NCBI GenBank assembly: GCA_002726845.1
Contig: PBSP01000098.1
Location: 1-9,281 of the forward strand
Source of the DNA: Methanobacteriota archaeon
GTDB taxonomy: Archaea; Thermoplasmatota; Poseidoniia; Poseidoniales; Poseidoniaceae
Length of the DNA: 9,281 bases
Direction: 5' to 3'
Positions 1 through 6,093 of the stretch are shown here, in pieces (the first letter of the stretch is position 1; every line of letters starts with the position of its first letter). A program made the translations under genes and the position numbers. The notes under the pieces were generated by a model. It did not search any database. It had not been told where the DNA came from and saw only the letters and a list, made by a program, of their open reading frames with translations.

Positions 1-65
1 CGGGGTTCGAACCCGCGACCATCGGGTTAAAAGCCCGACGCTCTACCTGACTGAGCTACAGGCCC
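1..65 (-). tRNA. tRNA-Lys (UUU anticodon), 3' end cut off by the window edge
   Basis: Read on the minus strand, the sequence starts at position 65 with GGGCCTG as the 5' acceptor strand, then TA and a D-arm with GCTC/GAGC stem. A 5-bp anticodon stem TCGGG/CCCGA follows, with the seven-base loop CTTTTAA, which places TTT at anticodon positions 34-36 (lysine). The T-arm has stem GCGGG and loop TTCGAAC. The window begins inside the 3' side of the T-stem, so the last T-stem base, the 3' acceptor strand and the discriminator base are missing. No intron is seen in the anticodon loop. The tRNA is transcribed away from the gene at 195. Confidence 0.95.
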
Positions 66-194
66 AACGTTGCTTCTTGGGCTTTCAATCCCAACTACCC
101 CCCCTTCTTATACTTTACCGATGAAAAAACTCTCTTAATGGGTTGTGAGAAACGCTCTTTTAGGACCGTTGACTAAAATTGTCCGAGGGTTAGA
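66..194. promoter_or_regulatory. divergent spacer between tRNA-Lys and the methyltransferase-biotin ligase gene
   Basis: This 129-bp spacer must hold promoters for both divergent units. On the minus strand, positions 107-116 read AAAGTATAAG, a plausible archaeal TATA box about 43 bases before the tRNA 5' end, which would give a short leader. On the plus strand, T/A-rich stretches near 157-166 (CTCTTTTAGG) and 171-178 could be the TATA element for the gene at 195. GAGGG at 185-189 is a Shine-Dalgarno motif five bases before that ATG. The promoter assignments are inference from position and composition; the Shine-Dalgarno is seen directly. Confidence 0.4.
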
Positions 195-1613
195 ATGTTC
201 AATCACAAAAAGGCCCTCCGTGAAATTGAATTTCTCTCAGAGCAAGAAGCGAAAATATACACCTGGAATTCAATGGAACTTGTCGTACCACCCACTGTTT
301 ATCCACCAAGAGAAGATACAAACTTGCTCCACGATATCGTCGCAGATATTGCACCTTTTGGCGCAAAAAAACTGCTTGAGATTGGATGCGGCTCGGGTGC
401 TATCTCCATTGCGGCAGCAAAACTCGGATGGTCCGTTGATGCCTGCGACATCAATCCATACGCTGTGGCTGCCACAAGAAACAACGCAATGCGTCACAAT
501 GTTGTCCTACAAGTGTCGGAGAGCGGGCTGGGGCCACAAGATGAACAGATGCCAGAAGTCGGTTGGAATCACGATCTCTATGATGTTGTTCTTTGGAACA
601 TGCCGTACATCCCTCAAAGCGAAGTAAACGAAAACCTACTCGGCCCGCTTGAGGAAGCTTCTCTTGTTGACACGCATCCAACTGGATTGCTTGAGGTATT
701 TGCTCGTTTGATGTCAAATGGAAGACTTTGCACATGGAATGGGATTGCTTTACTGGTCTGTCGAGAGGTCGTTCACTGGAAACGTAGCGTCGATGTACTA
801 CGTCAGCAAGGCCTTGCTGCGCGAATTGTTCGTACGTTGACTTTTGAGGACCGTGAAAGCATTCACGTCATTGCCGCATGGCACCCCTTCATTACTGGAA
901 AACATCACAAATTCAAGGAGATTGACTCAACCAACGCCGAGCTTCTGCGAGGAGCTTATGCATCGGGAGATTCGCTTGTCGCTGTTGAGCAAACACAAGG
1001 TCGAGGACGTCATGGAAACGCATGGCAGGATCATCCAGGTTCTTTCAAAGCATCATGGCTTCTCGACCAAAGCCATCTTGTGTCTACAACACCGCACATG
1101 CAACTTGAAATGGCACAACAAATTCGTGATGCGTTGTGTCTGAAACGCGACCAGACGAATCGCATACTCACCAAATGGCCAAACGACCTTTTGTTGCGAA
1201 GTTCGGTCCATGAAAAATGGCGCAAGTTCGGGGGTATCTTGTTTCAGTCTTTTTCGAGGGGTGATGAGCAACGAATCGTGGTTGGAATTGGCATCAATAC
1301 GAGCATGAAAGGTCTACAGAAAGGGCAAGGTTCTCTCGAAGAAATCGGCATTCAGTCCAAACATTCAGATCTGTTTGCAGTCCTTTCCGCTGTCGTGGCA
1401 TCGATGTTTGAACACAAACACGACGCATTGAAACGGATTGGTAATGGTTCGATTGCGAATGAATATCTATTGAGAGATTGTTTCTATAGAGGAAAAACGT
1501 GTACATTGCAAAAGGTTGGTGAACACGATATCGAACTTCTCAGCGATGGGGAGGAGACCTATCGTGTTGGGGATGATGAGGATATTATTTGGACGAATCT
1601 TCACCCTCAATGA
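195..1613 (+). CDS. HemK/Mtq2-like methyltransferase fused to biotin-protein ligase (BirA catalytic domain)
   Basis: A 472-residue protein with two recognisable enzymes in one frame. Residues about 1-230 form a SAM-dependent methyltransferase: VYPPREDT at 35-42 is typical of archaeal/eukaryotic HemK2-Mtq2 enzymes that methylate a release-factor glutamine, LEIGCGSGAI at 61-70 is the SAM-binding loop, and NMPY at 135-138 replaces the catalytic NPPY. Residues about 238-472 form a biotin-protein ligase, which makes biotinyl-AMP and attaches biotin to carboxylase carrier proteins: STN at 245-247, QTQGRGRHGNAW at 266-277, KWPND at 327-331, GGIL at 346-349, GIGIN at 364-368, then a small C-terminal SH3-like region. 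There is no N-terminal DNA-binding domain, so repressor activity like that of E. coli BirA is not expected. The ATG at 195 has GAGGG five bases upstream. The last 29 bases overlap the convergent gene. Domain assignments are strong; methyltransferase activity is less sure because of the NMPY change. Confidence 0.92.
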   Translation: MFNHKKALREIEFLSEQEAKIYTWNSMELVVPPTVYPPREDTNLLHDIVADIAPFGAKKLLEIGCGSGAISIAAAKLGWSVDACDINPYAVAATRNNAMRHNVVLQVSESGLGPQDEQMPEVGWNHDLYDVVLWNMPYIPQSEVNENLLGPLEEASLVDTHPTGLLEVFARLMSNGRLCTWNGIALLVCREVVHWKRSVDVLRQQGLAARIVRTLTFEDRESIHVIAAWHPFITGKHHKFKEIDSTNAELLRGAYASGDSLVAVEQTQGRGRHGNAWQDHPGSFKASWLLDQSHLVSTTPHMQLEMAQQIRDALCLKRDQTNRILTKWPNDLLLRSSVHEKWRKFGGILFQSFSRGDEQRIVVGIGINTSMKGLQKGQGSLEEIGIQSKHSDLFAVLSAVVASMFEHKHDALKRIGNGSIANEYLLRDCFYRGKTCTLQKVGEHDIELLSDGEETYRVGDDEDIIWTNLHPQ

Positions 1614-2106
1614 TCGCATCGAGGACGGTGTCGTCCTTATTTTGCAAATCGGTTTTCTTTTTCGCTACTCCAGCAGCGGTAATCAGTGCACCAAGGACAT
1701 ATGGCAGGTAATTGAGAAAATAGGCACGTCGGAGGTCGACGTCGATCTCCGCATCAGCTTCGCTCTTTACAACAACTTTCCAGCTAAGTTTCCCTCCTTC
1801 AGATTCGTAAGACACCTCTGCTTTATTGTTAGAATCTGAGAACTTTGTGACTGGAAATCCCGTTACTTCTTCCCCATCCTCATAAATCTGGAATTCAACA
1901 TCCGTTCCGTTTTTGGTTACCACAGTAATCTCAAGAATGTCCCCAGAGAAGGTACGTGAAGTCCCCTCGAGTGGGTCTTCACCGGCCTTGATCACCTTGG
2001 TTTGGTCCCATTCCTGAATAAACAAAGTACCAACAAGAAGGGAAACGCCAATGAGCAACAGAACATCACTCATTTTCATAGGGGGTGCGGTTCCTCCTCC
2101 GGCCAT
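1585..2106 (-). CDS. hypothetical two-helix membrane protein
   Basis: I do not recognise this 173-residue protein. It has a hydrophobic helix at about 14-30, a polar segment of about 95 residues rich in acidic residues and alternating beta-like strands (about 35-127), a second helix at about 129-147, and a charged tail. The topology suggests a small soluble domain held between two membrane helices, probably on the outer face. It lies 35 bp behind the RNase P gene on the same strand and is probably co-transcribed with it. The start is uncertain: the ATG at 2106 has no clear Shine-Dalgarno, whereas ATG codons at 2079 (residue 10) and 2073 (residue 12) lie downstream of a GGAGGAGGA stretch, 12 bases before the first of them. 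A start at 2079 would give a compact signal anchor. The 3' end overlaps the convergent fusion gene by 29 bp. Confidence 0.75.
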   Translation of the reverse strand: MAGGGTAPPMKMSDVLLLIGVSLLVGTLFIQEWDQTKVIKAGEDPLEGTSRTFSGDILEITVVTKNGTDVEFQIYEDGEEVTGFPVTKFSDSNNKAEVSYESEGGKLSWKVVVKSEADAEIDVDLRRAYFLNYLPYVLGALITAAGVAKKKTDLQNKDDTVLDAIIEGEDSSK

Positions 2107-2141
2107 GAGCAGTCCACTGGAGCGGGGCTCAAAAGTGTGCC

Positions 2142-2507
2142 TTACCGTTGTTGAGGCTTTGGAAGTCCCATTCTCTGTCGAACCAGACGTAACTTACCCG
2201 AGGAAGTGTGGGATTGAACTGTGTGGTTTTGTGCCGACTTGAGACGATGCCTGATTGACTCATAATCTTTGAGAAGAACACGTACTATCGCAAATCCAGC
2301 ATCGTCTTCCAAAGCATATTGGTGTTTGGCGCTTCTACCGACCTGCGAACCTGCAAAATGTGCGTCGTAAAGTTTGAAATCACAATCAAAAAAAATCCAA
2401 TCACTCAATGCGCTTTGAAGCGCTGTTCTGGATTGGATGCTTGCTGAGAAAGAGATTCCTATCCACCGCCGCTTGGGTCGCTTTGCTTTGGAAATCTTTG
2501 CGCCCAT
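2142..2507 (-). CDS. rnp2: probable RNase P protein component 2 (Pop5/Rnp2 family)
   Basis: The 121-residue product resembles archaeal Pop5/Rnp2, the protein that with Rpp30 helps RNase P RNA remove 5' leaders from tRNA precursors. Residues 11-20 (PKRRWIGISF) match the family's opening basic 'KRYIAF' strand. Residues 71-80 (GFAIVRVLLK) match the central 'GIIRV' strand. The segment 84-114 matches the helix plus the SGTI-(basic) strand, here SSGKLRLVRQRMG at 102-114. The length is right for the family. Identification is from motif memory, and the divergence is considerable. Met1 at 2507 is the first in-frame start and fits the family N-terminus, but the strong Shine-Dalgarno GAGGAGGT at 2523-2530 lies 15 bases away and is better spaced for an out-of-frame ATG at 2517. 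The gene starts back to back with the rightward membrane-protein gene and is followed by a small membrane-protein gene. Confidence 0.65.
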   Translation of the reverse strand: MGAKISKAKRPKRRWIGISFSASIQSRTALQSALSDWIFFDCDFKLYDAHFAGSQVGRSAKHQYALEDDAGFAIVRVLLKDYESIRHRLKSAQNHTVQSHTSSGKLRLVRQRMGLPKPQQR

Positions 2508-3894
2508 GAATACCCATCTTGAACCTCCTCAAGTAAGTATGCCATCAGGAATTGAACAGCCTTTAGAACCAAGAACGCAACAGACTTCCATGGAGGAGAC
2601 AAAGTCGTTGACGAAATTCACACTGTTCAAGAGTTTAATCTCTCCATCGACCTTTCCACATTTGCTGATGCTGGTGCTGGTTTGTGTCCTGTTCTTCACT
2701 GTAGCCCAACTGAACCAAGAACAGTTAGCGACGTATGGGTTTGTTGGGTTCAGTCTTGCTTATGCATGCCTTGCACCACTTGCTCGAAGTGACCGTTTCG
2801 CTGCGATCCTTCGTTACGAAAAAGATCCGAATTCTACGTTAACTCAGTCCCTTCCTGCCCGTTTTAAAATTCTCATCGCACCCCTTACATTCGCTACGGT
2901 CTTGTTGTTTGTGATCAGTAATATCTTCGGAGAAAACGGCATTTTACATCAAGTTGGCACCTTCTTACCTTCAGCACTCGGTGGAATGTTCGTCCTCTGG
3001 GCAATTGCTCAAGGCCGATTTTTCGGAGTTGCAAGCATGAATGCGATACGTGTACCACAAGACAATGAGAACAATGATAGTAGATTTTCATCCGCCTCTT
3101 CATTGATCATGACCTCGATGCTGGTCGTTGTCATGACCTTTTTGGTCACGGAAGGCCTGCGTTTCTTTGTAACAGGTTCTTCGTTTAGTTTGTGGCCATA
3201 TGTGTTTTCATTTGGAGTGTACGGAATCTGCGTATACTATACACGGAGTCAACGACAGAGTGCCTCGAAGAGTGGAGCAACACATGCAGTAGCAAAAAAG
3301 TGGTTTTGGGCCACGCAACTGTTCATCACCTGGCACGTCTTGAGCATATACAGAAGCATCGATTCTGCATCCGATGATGCTCTGATATTCATTGAGGAAT
3401 TAATCCTCATGATCGTCACAGTGTTTCTCGCCATATGGGCGTTAACAAGCAAAGGCGAGGGTTCTACGTCGGAACTTTTTACACCTGAAAATGCGCTTTT
3501 TTGGGGCGTTTCCTTCGGATACGCCTACGCAGGAAGTGTTGCAATGCTCACTTCGGTTATGGATGAAATACGACTCGTTCTCATCGCCGGCCACATCCTT
3601 GTCGTGATTACTGTGATGCACTCGCAGAAGTCGATGCTTGAAACGAAAATACAACGGATTGACAGCGATCGAAACATCGTTCATTCGATTGAAAAACTGG
3701 AAGTGAACAAACAGCCAGTTGTGGAAAAAGCGGTCGATCGAACAACACAAGAGGGCCAACTCGAACTCTCAACACCCCCTGAATCGGAACCCATTGAAAA
3801 CGAGAGCATCGGAGACCCCGTGGATTGGAATCAGGTTCCCGAGACATTGGGAGATGATACCGACTGGGACGACGAAGTAGAACTCATCGACTAA
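2506..3894 (+). CDS. unrecognised polytopic membrane protein (about ten helices) with acidic C-terminal tail
   Basis: From the ATG at 2506 this encodes 462 residues. After a polar N-terminus of about 48 residues there are hydrophobic helices at roughly 51-69, 74-93, 121-141, 152-170, 198-222, 228-246, 265-283, 292-313, 330-350 and 356-372. A cytoplasmic-looking tail of about 90 residues ends in an acidic, tryptophan-containing stretch (DWNQVPETLGDDTDWDDEVE at 440-459). I see no transporter or enzyme motif that names a family. The frame stays open back to 2437, but those extra 23 codons are the antisense of the RNase P N-terminus, so a start at 2506 or the ATG at 2539 is likelier; none has a clear Shine-Dalgarno. 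The stop codon interlocks with that of the convergent FtsZ-family gene, so no room for a conventional terminator exists between them. Confidence 0.78.
   Translation: MNTHLEPPQVSMPSGIEQPLEPRTQQTSMEETKSLTKFTLFKSLISPSTFPHLLMLVLVCVLFFTVAQLNQEQLATYGFVGFSLAYACLAPLARSDRFAAILRYEKDPNSTLTQSLPARFKILIAPLTFATVLLFVISNIFGENGILHQVGTFLPSALGGMFVLWAIAQGRFFGVASMNAIRVPQDNENNDSRFSSASSLIMTSMLVVVMTFLVTEGLRFFVTGSSFSLWPYVFSFGVYGICVYYTRSQRQSASKSGATHAVAKKWFWATQLFITWHVLSIYRSIDSASDDALIFIEELILMIVTVFLAIWALTSKGEGSTSELFTPENALFWGVSFGYAYAGSVAMLTSVMDEIRLVLIAGHILVVITVMHSQKSMLETKIQRIDSDRNIVHSIEKLEVNKQPVVEKAVDRTTQEGQLELSTPPESEPIENESIGDPVDWNQVPETLGDDTDWDDEVELID
2523..2530 (-). promoter_or_regulatory. strong Shine-Dalgarno motif upstream of the RNase P gene, poorly spaced
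   Basis: On the minus strand this reads GAGGAGGT, one of the strongest Shine-Dalgarno matches in the window. It is 15 bases from the ATG at 2507 that opens the Pop5-like frame, but only five bases from an ATG at 2517 that is out of frame and opens a 38-codon frame ending at 2401. Either the long spacing is tolerated, or one base is missing or extra between 2507 and 2517, or a tiny leader frame is translated first. The motif itself is seen; the role is inference. Confidence 0.5.
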
Positions 3895-4799
3895 CGTTCA
3901 GTTATTCCAGAGAGGAGCATAACGATTCGAATCGTTCCTTCAAGCTCAGGCGAAACCCGCGCCCCAAGGATTACTTGAGCGTTGGAATCAACCGCAGACG
4001 TGAGTGCTGTTGCAATCTCGTCAACTTGTCCAATCGTCAAACCCATTCCTCCTTCAATTTGCAACAAACACCCTTTCGCACCTGCTACGTTCATCGGTGC
4101 AAGAGGTGCTTTGACCGTTGCATTGTACAAATTTTCCAACTGATCGTGATGGCCCGTTCCAACCAACATCGTCGAACCGCCTTCGTGTTGGACAATCGCT
4201 CGCAAGTCCATCAAATCCAGATTGATAAGCCCCATGGAAAGCAACGTTCGAACCAAGCCATCGATGAGATCTTCAACCCATTCAGAACCCATACTCCAAT
4301 CCTTGCCCCGGTCTCTGGCTTGACGGGCCAGTCGTTCGAGCGAAAGTTGAACACAGACGTCGGAATGGTGATCCAGACGTTGGATTTCTGCCTCAGCGAT
4401 TTTTTTGCGCGTTGGTTGACTTTCAAAGGGTAAAGCTGCAATGGACAACACAGTTGCACCGTGGAGTTTTGCCTGACGAGCAAACTCATGCGATGCACCC
4501 GTCCCAGTCCCTCCACCCAATCCAGCGACAATTATCACCAATTCAGCCTTCTCTAAAAACGGACGTGTACGTGACGACAATCCTCGCATACGCTGTTCTG
4601 CGAGTGGAGGCAACGCTGCGCATCCCAAGGCATCCAAGGTATGACCAAGACGAATGATGTGGGCATCCTCCACCTCTGGAAAGCGATCGTCGGCATCAAG
4701 CATAAGCAAGGATGCGCCTGCACCACGTTGATGTGCACGCGCTGCCCAAATGCAACCAAGCCCTCCAATTCCGGTGACGAGGATTTGTGAGGACTCCAT
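3891..4799 (-). CDS. divergent FtsZ-family protein, core domain only
   Basis: A 302-residue tubulin/FtsZ-superfamily protein, expected to be cytoplasmic and related to the GTPase that polymerises at the archaeal division site. The glycine-rich T4 loop GGGTGTG is intact at 95-101, followed by the family pattern through PF at 124-125. The T7 loop NLDLMD at 193-198 keeps the two acidic residues (D195, D198) that trigger GTP hydrolysis in the neighbouring subunit. The C-terminal strands at 276-299 fit the FtsZ core. Other nucleotide-contacting parts are altered: T1 is GIGGLGC (10-16), T3 reads LGCAALP (58-64) instead of the usual GAGANP type, and the asparagine of the NDK/R segment is absent (QLSLERL, 151-157). 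The protein ends with the core and has no linker or C-terminal peptide for SepF/FtsA binding. The ATG at 4799 is chosen because GAGGA at 4806-4810 lies six bases upstream; a GTG at 4823 would add eight residues. It follows the TPR gene by 35 bp. Confidence 0.9.
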   Translation of the reverse strand: MESSQILVTGIGGLGCIWAARAHQRGAGASLLMLDADDRFPEVEDAHIIRLGHTLDALGCAALPPLAEQRMRGLSSRTRPFLEKAELVIIVAGLGGGTGTGASHEFARQAKLHGATVLSIAALPFESQPTRKKIAEAEIQRLDHHSDVCVQLSLERLARQARDRGKDWSMGSEWVEDLIDGLVRTLLSMGLINLDLMDLRAIVQHEGGSTMLVGTGHHDQLENLYNATVKAPLAPMNVAGAKGCLLQIEGGMGLTIGQVDEIATALTSAVDSNAQVILGARVSPELEGTIRIVMLLSGITER

Positions 4800-4834
4800 A
4801 ATGTGTCCTCGGCAAAGCCGCACATGAACTTACC

Positions 4835-5137
4835 TTATTTTTCCACAAACCGCATGTATCGACGCCGAGCATCACGAGCCCAAGCATTGTCAGGTTCGAG
4901 GTTGAGGACGCGATCGTAGTACGAAATAGCGGTTTCAAATTCCGATAGGTGGCGCCCGTACAAATGGCCGAGATTCGATAACACGGGTATGCATTCCTCA
5001 TCTTCTTTCAACATCTCCAGCAGCAGTCTTTCGGCCGCTCCAAGGTCGTTTTTGAGCATCAAATCCTCCGCCTTGTCGAGGAATTCTAACTGCTCTGTCG
5101 TTAGGTCGTAAATGTTGTCAAACGGTGTTTCCGCCAT
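4835..5137 (-). CDS. small TPR-repeat protein
   Basis: A 100-residue, mostly helical, soluble protein. Residues about 17-50 and 53-86 fit two tetratricopeptide repeats. The second is clear, with the pattern VLSNLGHLYGR, then AISYYDRVLNLEPDNAWAR at 69-87, where the AxxxYxRxLxLxPDN consensus is visible. TPR units bind peptide partners and have no catalytic role of their own. The gene is first in a minus-strand pair with the FtsZ-family gene 35 bp downstream, which makes an adaptor or regulator role for that protein a reasonable but unproven guess. The ATG at 5137 has only a very close AGGGG (5139-5143), so translation may depend on a short or leaderless transcript. A 14-base palindrome lies 22 bases upstream. 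Confidence 0.85.
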   Translation of the reverse strand: MAETPFDNIYDLTTEQLEFLDKAEDLMLKNDLGAAERLLLEMLKEDEECIPVLSNLGHLYGRHLSEFETAISYYDRVLNLEPDNAWARDARRRYMRFVEK

Positions 5138-5280
5138 ACCCCTGCGACATGGTCAAATCACAAGAAATCTTGTACTGTTAGTTTTTGCCCGCAAAACGGC
5201 ACACTGCAAAGCATTAATCTTGCGAAACACTGACAATGTTTAAGGTGTCATTCTCTGTCGATTGCCCATAGGGTGTGTCC
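5138..5280. promoter_or_regulatory. divergent promoter region between the TPR-FtsZ pair and the quinol-oxidase operon
   Basis: A 143-bp spacer with genes leading away on both sides, so both promoters should lie here. For the rightward operon, GTTTAAGG at 5239-5246 is the best TATA-like match, about 35-40 bases before the ATG at 5281. AGGGTG at 5270-5275 is a partial Shine-Dalgarno five bases before that ATG. For the leftward pair, the minus-strand stretch GCAAAAACTAACA near 5175-5187 is A-rich and could act as TATA/BRE. The exact elements are inferred from position only. Confidence 0.45.
5160..5173. repeat. 14-base perfect palindrome upstream of the TPR-FtsZ pair
   Basis: The sequence ACAAGAAATCTTGT has six-base arms ACAAGA and TCTTGT separated by AA. 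The two-base spacer is too small for a stable RNA hairpin loop, so a binding site for a dimeric transcription factor is the more natural reading. It sits 22 bases upstream of the TPR start, between that gene and its likely TATA region. It could regulate the leftward pair, the rightward operon, or both, and could also be chance in A/T-rich spacer. Confidence 0.4.
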
Positions 5281-6093
5281 ATGCTGACTGCGTCATCCTC
5301 AAAACGCCGCACCATACTGGTGACCGCGTTGGTCTTGTTGCTCTTCCCTGGGCTCGCAACATCGCTTCCAAGCGGCATTGGCGGACAACAAAACGACATC
5401 ACTGATGTCGCCAAAGAAGGTTGTCTTTGCCACAACGCAGCACCAGCAAACAGCGTGCAAGTCATTCTCGACAGCGTTCCTTATGCTTGGACACCCGGTG
5501 AAACCTACGAACTTCAACTCCACATCATCGGAGGCCCTGCAGCAGGAGGGCAATACTCCGCTGGTTTCTCGATGCGAGTCTCAGGAGGTGAACTCGGAGG
5601 GACTGGAGTCGACAACTGGCAAGGCGACCTTCAATCGCTCACCCATACATCCGCATCGGCCGCTGAATCCGACAGGATGTGGGACATCACTTGGACCGCA
5701 CCTGCTCAAGGGGATGGAACCGTGATTTTCTGGATTACTGGAAACAGCGTCAACGGTGACGGTGGTCTTGGAAACGTGATTGAAGACATGTGGAATCAAC
5801 TGACGTTTGCGCTTGTTGAAGGCGATGAGGACAGCCTTGCTCGAGGAACACGAACCGTGTTTGCTGGCGATGGTAATGTCGCTCCACCCGAACCGGAATC
5901 TCATGGAACCGATCTGCACCACATGGGAGCGAGCCTGCGAGCTCACTGGCTCGGACTTCTTGGATTCGGTGCCGTTATCATGTGCGTCATCTTTGCAGGA
6001 CTCATGTTACGTTACGGATTCTCAACCTCTTACGAAGGACGAAGCAACCAATTGAGGCTTCGTTACAAACTAATGCGCCGAGGTGACCAGTGA
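5281..6093 (+). CDS. secreted, membrane-anchored Reeler-like protein with CxCH motif, first gene of the cytochrome b operon
   Basis: A 270-residue protein with a signal-like segment (basic RR at 9-10, hydrophobic 11-27), an extracytoplasmic domain, one membrane helix near 222-243 and a short basic cytoplasmic tail. GCLCH at 47-51, then WTPGETYEL at 70-78, and WTAPAQGDGTVIFWITGNSVNG at 138-159 taken as two blocks, match Reeler/choice-of-anchor-type domains that carry a GCxCH motif near the mature N-terminus. The motif C48-L-C50-H51 is one residue shorter than the CxxCH of c-type cytochromes, so covalent haem binding is possible but not established. HGTDLHHMG at 208-216 adds His and Met residues just outside the membrane. 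It may be a redox or structural subunit of the complex encoded downstream. ATG 5281 is preferred over the in-frame GTG at 5275 because AGGGTG lies five bases upstream. Its stop overlaps the next start by one base. Confidence 0.82.
   Translation: MLTASSSKRRTILVTALVLLLFPGLATSLPSGIGGQQNDITDVAKEGCLCHNAAPANSVQVILDSVPYAWTPGETYELQLHIIGGPAAGGQYSAGFSMRVSGGELGGTGVDNWQGDLQSLTHTSASAAESDRMWDITWTAPAQGDGTVIFWITGNSVNGDGGLGNVIEDMWNQLTFALVEGDEDSLARGTRTVFAGDGNVAPPEPESHGTDLHHMGASLRAHWLGLLGFGAVIMCVIFAGLMLRYGFSTSYEGRSNQLRLRYKLMRRGDQ

Noticed and set aside
145..627. A 160-codon plus-strand frame overlapping the fusion gene
   Set aside because: It is the +1 shadow of the methyltransferase region, is basic and serine-rich with no domain, and the true frame carries all enzyme motifs.
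2437..2505. Longer N-terminus of the ten-helix protein from the ATG at 2437
   Set aside because: These 23 codons are exactly antisense to the start of the Pop5-like gene and look unlike the rest of the protein; a start at 2506 or 2539 needs no such overlap.
2401..2517. 38-codon minus-strand frame with an ideal Shine-Dalgarno
   Set aside because: Not listed as a gene because it is wholly inside the Pop5-like gene and has no recognisable feature; the anomaly is kept as a finding instead.
4800..4823. GTG start at 4823 for the FtsZ-family protein
   Set aside because: The ATG at 4799 has a well-spaced GAGGA and places the GIGG loop at the usual distance from the N-terminus; the added residues contain the Shine-Dalgarno itself.
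5249..5261. 13-base exact repeat CATTCTCTGTCGA, also at 2169-2181
   Set aside because: One 13-base match in 9.3 kb is near chance expectation, one copy is inside a coding region, and the flanks do not match.
5299..5946. Minus-strand open frames opposite the Reeler-like gene
   Set aside because: They are antisense shadows with no start signals or domains, and the plus strand has a signal peptide, motif-bearing domain and coupled downstream genes.
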